64,000 bases of DNA from Ruminococcaceae bacterium D5 (lineage in GTDB: Bacteria; Bacillota; Clostridia; Oscillospirales; Ruminococcaceae): NCBI GenBank assembly GCA_900113995.1, contig FORK01000001.1, positions 93,394-157,393 of the forward strand, given 5' to 3'. Position 1 is the stretch's first letter. The number at the start of each line of letters is the position of its first letter. A program made the position numbers and the translations under genes. The notes beneath the pieces are model-generated. The model was given only the letters and a program-made list of their open reading frames with translations, did no database searches and had not been told where the DNA came from. Below, piece after piece: positions 59,115-64,000 of this stretch.

Positions 59115-59155
59115 AACCGCCCCGGATTGTGCCGTCTGCACAATCCGGGGCGGTT
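59115..59155. terminator. 18-bp stem hairpin
   Basis: AACCGCCCCGGATTGTGC (59115-59132) pairs exactly with 59138-59155 over CGTCT. TTTTT appears a few bases later on the plus strand. Confidence 0.65.
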
Positions 59156-59257
59156 CAGTCTGTTTTTCCACACCAAGGGATATTTTGTCTATTGGTTCGC
59201 GCGCAGCCGCCGAGAATTCTGCGGGCGGAAGACCCCGGAAAGAGGGTCCCGCGCTCT

Positions 59258-60505
59258 TTATCCGTCCGCCCGCACCTTATCCGGCGTGGGTTCGAGCACC
59301 TGCAGCTTGTAATGGATTTGAAGGGGAGTGCGGTAGCGGCGGCAGAAAAGGCCGACGGTGCGGCGCATCACCCGCTCGCCCGCCTCATAGCCGCGGGTTG
59401 GCAGCAGCAGAACATACTGTGCGCCGTTGTAGCGGGAGACAACGTCTCCCCGGCGCAGGCTTCCCTGAAGCACCGAGAGCAGCTGATCCATCGCCCGGTT
59501 GAGCACCTCCAGCTCTGGAACATTTCCCGAGGGGTCGGTGACGGTGAGCAGCCCGAGCATCATGGTGCGCCCTGAACGGGTGCTGCGGCGGAGTTCCAAG
59601 CGGTAGGCTTCCTTGAAAAAGCCGTAGTCGCAGACAAACGCCCCTTCTCCGGCTTCGTTGCCGCCCAGCTCATCCCGAATTTTCCAGAGATCGGTTTCCA
59701 GTTCCCGATTGAGTCCAACCTTCATCAGCTCATCCGAAAGCGCGCGCAGCGCCTCGGAGGGGCGTGCCCGCAGATGGCGGTAGAGCAGGTCGGTCGCCTT
59801 TTCGTAATGCCGGCGCGCCTCGTCATAAGCGCCCTGGGAGAGCAGCGCCCGAATGCAGTGGCAATGGATTCTCTCGTCGCAGGGATCGATGGCCAGCACG
59901 CGCCCGCAGAGCTCCGTCACCTCTCCGAACCGGCCCTGAACGGTCAGAAGTCCGGCCAGACGGTCCGCAAGATCGAGATAAAGCCCGTGATAATGGGCGG
60001 AAAGAACGCTGATCCACGGCACCTTATCCAGCTTGGCAAAAAACCTTCCCCGGTACAGCCCGATCGCCTCGCGGCAGAGCGCCTCGTATTCGCCGTCGGA
60101 AAGCCCCTCCGCCTGAAGCTGCCCGCAGATGGCTTCAAACCGGTCGGCGTCGGATTCGCAGGCCGCCTTGTCGTTCCAGCGGTAGGCGCCCCGCTGGGAG
60201 AGGATCAGCGGCAGGCCCACTTTTTGCTCGAGCGGCTCGATAAATCCCCGAATCCGGTAAAGCAGGGTTTTCAGGGCGTTCGCGGTATCCCGTCCGCCCG
60301 CGCTCTCGCCCCACAGCATGGTAACAAACTCTCTCTGGGGGATTGCACGTTCCCGGTGAGAAACCAGATATGCCAGCATATTCCACATCTTGCGGGACCG
60401 GTTCAGACTGTCGTCAATCCGAATCTTGCCGGCGCAGAGTGAAAATTCGCCGAAAAAAGTAATATGGATCGGCTCGCGCAGTGCCGGTTCGGTAAACGTT
60501 TCCAT
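59258..60505 (-). CDS. BTAD-type transcriptional regulator with degenerate GGDEF domain
   Basis: 415 residues. N-terminal winged helix of the OmpR/SARP kind (ITFFGEFSLCAGKIRI, SRKMWNMLAYLVSHRERAIP, TANALKTLLYRIRGFIEPLE), then a helical BTAD-like repeat region about 110-265 (YLDLADRLAGLLTVQGRFGE). The C-terminal 150 residues have the outline of a GGDEF domain, but the active loop reads RYNGAQYVLLLP instead of RYGGDEF, so it cannot make cyclic di-GMP and may bind a nucleotide or proteins. GAGGAGG precedes the ATG at 60505; twelve extra codons upstream lack support. Target genes unknown. Confidence 0.8.
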   Translation of the reverse strand: METFTEPALREPIHITFFGEFSLCAGKIRIDDSLNRSRKMWNMLAYLVSHRERAIPQREFVTMLWGESAGGRDTANALKTLLYRIRGFIEPLEQKVGLPLILSQRGAYRWNDKAACESDADRFEAICGQLQAEGLSDGEYEALCREAIGLYRGRFFAKLDKVPWISVLSAHYHGLYLDLADRLAGLLTVQGRFGEVTELCGRVLAIDPCDERIHCHCIRALLSQGAYDEARRHYEKATDLLYRHLRARPSEALRALSDELMKVGLNRELETDLWKIRDELGGNEAGEGAFVCDYGFFKEAYRLELRRSTRSGRTMMLGLLTVTDPSGNVPELEVLNRAMDQLLSVLQGSLRRGDVVSRYNGAQYVLLLPTRGYEAGERVMRRTVGLFCRRYRTPLQIHYKLQVLEPTPDKVRADG

Positions 60506-60719
60506 ATATTTTCCTCCTCTGAGACTGCGGGATCGAAACACCAGCTTGTCAATATATCTCTGATTATAATCGTTTAGTGTTAAAAAAGCGAGTCAAATTC
60601 GCATTATTTTGAAAACCTTTACATTTTTTGTGTCCGATATAAAACAGGCCGCCTCACCTTCCGCCCAGCCTCCCCATAAGATGAAAACAGTCCGTCAAAA
60701 GAAAGGGGTTGCTGATTGG

Positions 60720-61346
60720 ATGGGCGATTTTTTTGCGCCCTTTCTTCTCGTCGCCGCCTTGGCGCTCGACGCCTTCGTTGCGGCGCTCGGATACGGGGCC
60801 GCCTCCATTCGGATTCCCACCGGCTCGCTGCTAGTAATCGCACTGATCTGCTCAGGCGCTCTGTCCGCCGCACTGCTGGCGGGAGGGCTGCTGGCTCCTC
60901 TGCTCCCGCCTGCCGCCGCCCGTCTCTTCGGCTGCGGCATTCTCGCTCTTCTTGGGGCCGCCAAACTGATCGAAGAGCCTCTCAAGCGGCGGCGCGCGCC
61001 GCCGTCCTGTCCCCCGGCGGGCCGCGCATTTTCCCCGGGCGCCCTGCTTTCCATCTACTGCCGTCCCGACTGCGCGGACCGCGACTGCTCACGCACACTC
61101 TCCCCCGGAGAGGCCTGCGCGCTGGCTCTGGCTCTTTCGCTCGACGGGGCGGCAGCCGGCATCGGAGCGGGCGCGGTCTGCCTCGGCCCGCTCTCGGTTC
61201 TGCTGATCTCGATTGCAGTCCATCTCGCGGGGGTTCGGCTCGGAGAAGCGATCGGCAGACGTCTTGCCCGCACCGTTCCTGTCCCGCTCGCACCGCTCTG
61301 CGGCGCGATGCTGATCCTGCTTGCCCTGCTCCAGTTCTATGGATAA
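60720..61346 (+). CDS. YtaF/MntP-type membrane protein
   Basis: 208 residues, about six membrane spans in two halves: APFLLVAALALDAFVAALGY and ALALALSLDGAAAGIGAGAV, each with the conserved Asp in a LALDAF/LSLDGA motif. This pattern is shared by MntP manganese exporters and the sporulation protein YtaF. A Cys-rich loop (YCRPDCADRDC) in the middle favours YtaF-like proteins. AAGGGG upstream of ATG 60720 sets the start. Exact transport role unknown. Confidence 0.75.
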   Translation: MGDFFAPFLLVAALALDAFVAALGYGAASIRIPTGSLLVIALICSGALSAALLAGGLLAPLLPPAAARLFGCGILALLGAAKLIEEPLKRRRAPPSCPPAGRAFSPGALLSIYCRPDCADRDCSRTLSPGEACALALALSLDGAAAGIGAGAVCLGPLSVLLISIAVHLAGVRLGEAIGRRLARTVPVPLAPLCGAMLILLALLQFYG

Positions 61347-61351
61347 AATGT

Positions 61352-61471
61352 GCGGCTGCTTCCGCCTGCCCGCTCCGGTTCTGCGGGGAAAAGCGCGGCT
61401 GATTCCGCCTGCCCGCTCCGGTTCTGCGGGGAAAAGCGCGGCTGATTCCGCCTGCCCGCTCCGGTTCTGCG
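61352..61471 (+). repeat. 43-bp tandem repeat, about 2.8 copies
   Basis: The block CCTGCCCGCTCCGGTTCTGC starts at 61365, 61408 and 61451, a 43-base period. It is non-coding, between the YtaF-like stop and the terminator. Confidence 0.85.
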
Positions 61472-61475
61472 AAAG

Positions 61476-61511
61476 AAACAGGCGCGCCGCTGCGACGGCG
61501 CGCCTGTTTTT
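61476..61511. terminator. Bidirectional terminator between YtaF-like gene and guaB
   Basis: AAACAGGCGCGCCG pairs with CGGCGCGCCTGTTT over a six-base loop, with T-run after it on the plus strand and A-rich sequence before it. Confidence 0.8.
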
Positions 61512-61554
61512 CCATAGCCAAAGAACCTGCCTGAGGTTCTCCGAATTCTTCTGT

Positions 61555-63057
<1,503 letters not shown>

Positions 63058-63089
63058 TTATCATATTGCAAAATATTTTTCCCATTTTA

Positions 63090-63845
63090 TCACCCATGGT
63101 CCTCTGTTGCAAGGGCTTTGAGAGAAAATTCGGCGGAAAAACAGGCGGAGTTTCCGATACTGCCGCTGACGCGGAAACAGTTGTCCTTCCGGCCGCGCCG
63201 AAGGCTGATCGTCTCGCCCAGGCGGGCCTGATGCTGGTAGCGCAGCAGCAGGGTGTCCACCCCAGCGGAACAGAGCAGTTCTTCCGGGAAGCAGTCGAGC
63301 GCGGCGTCCGCATAGACGGTGTTGTTCATATGCCGGTTCACGTCCAGATCCGAAAGGCGGACCTCGCGCCCGCCGCACGGCTCCTGCGCCTCGGGAATTC
63401 TGATCCGGGAAGGGTCGATGAAGGGCGTCCACACCCCGCCGAGGGCCGGAAGCTCATGGCGGAAGCTTGACGAACGCAAGGGCCGTCCGGTTTCGAAGTC
63501 CAGCAATGCCCACGCCGTCTGATTTTCAGCCAGCAGGTTTCCTCCCTCGTCGAGCAGCACCGTCTCCCGGAACATCCGCGCCCCGTGCGCCGGAACCGGA
63601 GCCGTTGCGACGGTCAGCAGCTCCCCCTCGCGCGGGGTGCGCAGAATCCGCAGCCCCTGACCGATGAGGACGAAAAACATTCCCTCCTCCTTCAGCTTCT
63701 GAAAGCCGAAGCCGAGCGATTCCAGATGACCGCCCGCCGCCTCCTGTACATAGCGCAGCGCACATGCCGTCCGCAAGCGTCCCTGCCCGTCGCAGTCAAA
63801 TCCCCGGACCCGCAGACGCAGGGAAAAGGGATAGCGTTTTGTCAA
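63090..63845 (-). CDS. Acyl-ACP thioesterase (FatA/B-like double hotdog)
   Basis: 251 residues with two hotdog halves: N-terminal RYVQEAAGGHLESLGFGFQK and, later, LSDLDVNRHMNNTVYADAAL, where Asp, Asn and His form the family's active-site block. It releases fatty acids from ACP. The start is a TTG at 63845, with GAGGTGG upstream; no ATG or GTG gives a family-like N-terminus. It is upstream of guaB. Confidence 0.85.
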   Translation of the reverse strand: MTKRYPFSLRLRVRGFDCDGQGRLRTACALRYVQEAAGGHLESLGFGFQKLKEEGMFFVLIGQGLRILRTPREGELLTVATAPVPAHGARMFRETVLLDEGGNLLAENQTAWALLDFETGRPLRSSSFRHELPALGGVWTPFIDPSRIRIPEAQEPCGGREVRLSDLDVNRHMNNTVYADAALDCFPEELLCSAGVDTLLLRYQHQARLGETISLRRGRKDNCFRVSGSIGNSACFSAEFSLKALATEDHG

Positions 63846-64000
63846 AACATTCCACCTCGTAATCCGTTCCGCGTCCGCCGGCGGGCGCAGTTTTTATTGG
63901 TGATCCAGCTCTGCCGTTATCTTGCTTAATCGCTTTACCGCTGCCGCACAAGCCGTTCCGCACCCGACGGCGGGCACCGCCTTTATCCGCGCCACACAGC
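63846..64000. other. Window end upstream of thioesterase
   Basis: 155 bases with no feature I can support. Confidence 0.3.

Larger units (their letters stand above)
58124..59257. other. Long gene-poor region after the arginine operon
   Basis: About 1.1 kb. After the terminator at 58200-58232, short open frames exist (for example 58530-58790), but their composition looks like GC-rich chance frames. I recognise no RNA family. Copy 3 of the dispersed repeat and its hairpin lie at the end. Confidence 0.4.

Overview
The window comes from an endospore-forming member of the Clostridia, most likely a GC-rich Ruminococcaceae/Oscillospiraceae-type gut Firmicute. The evidence is a sigK gene, a YtaF-like sporulation protein, SLH and choline-binding-type surface repeats, strong AGGAGG ribosome binding sites and compact operons. 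Chromosomal genes (6-8 kb and 37-64 kb) are GC-rich; much of the 14-32 kb cargo is visibly AT-richer.

Layout. 1-3.15 kb: 3' part of a large surface protein (internal repeat, InlB-type repeats, three SLH domains, wall-binding repeats). 3.2-5.93 kb: relic of an integrative element (Xre regulator, sigma-like protein with a hairpin over its ribosome binding site, MazF-like toxin, small ORF, serine recombinase cut off after about 103 residues). 6.2-8 kb: gtrA - arsC-like - lipid kinase operon. 8.1-10.2 kb: decayed genes (racemase, aminotransferase and phage-like fragments) plus two related small membrane proteins with matching promoters.

10.66-36.73 kb: the main discovery. The sporulation gene sigK is split. 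Its 3' half lies at 10301-10667 and its 5' half at 36729-37071, same strand. The 26 kb between them starts with a large serine recombinase next to the 3' half. This is the layout of the Bacillus/Clostridioides 'skin' element. Joining the halves at the shared 5-base core GAATG restores an uninterrupted 234-residue SigK. The cargo is not the usual prophage: it is a probable anti-phage island. It holds a four-gene, translationally coupled cassette around a 1748-residue Druantia-DruE-like helicase, a three-gene cassette (PLD/SF2/DUF3427 helicase, small HTH protein, UvrD/HelD-type helicase), an AAA ATPase under a large palindrome, small Xre regulators, and relics of a Tn1549-type mobilisable element (MobC, RepA-N, Cys-rich VLP protein, trimmed Phd antitoxin).

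37.4-43.2 kb: an operon joining siroheme/corrinoid synthesis (precorrin-2 dehydrogenase, CobA-HemD fusion) to a FecBCD/BtuFCD-type importer, preceded by a diguanylate cyclase. 43.4-51.2 kb: yaaA, gdhA, capA-like, and the cls - iclR - corA operon. 51.5-58.1 kb: argG-argH-argC-argB-argD-argF behind an ARG-box-like site. 59.3-64 kb: BTAD-type regulator with a degenerate GGDEF domain, YtaF/MntP-type membrane protein, guaB and an acyl-ACP thioesterase.

No rRNA, tRNA or CRISPR array was seen. Function calls rest on motif recognition by eye; no database search was possible.
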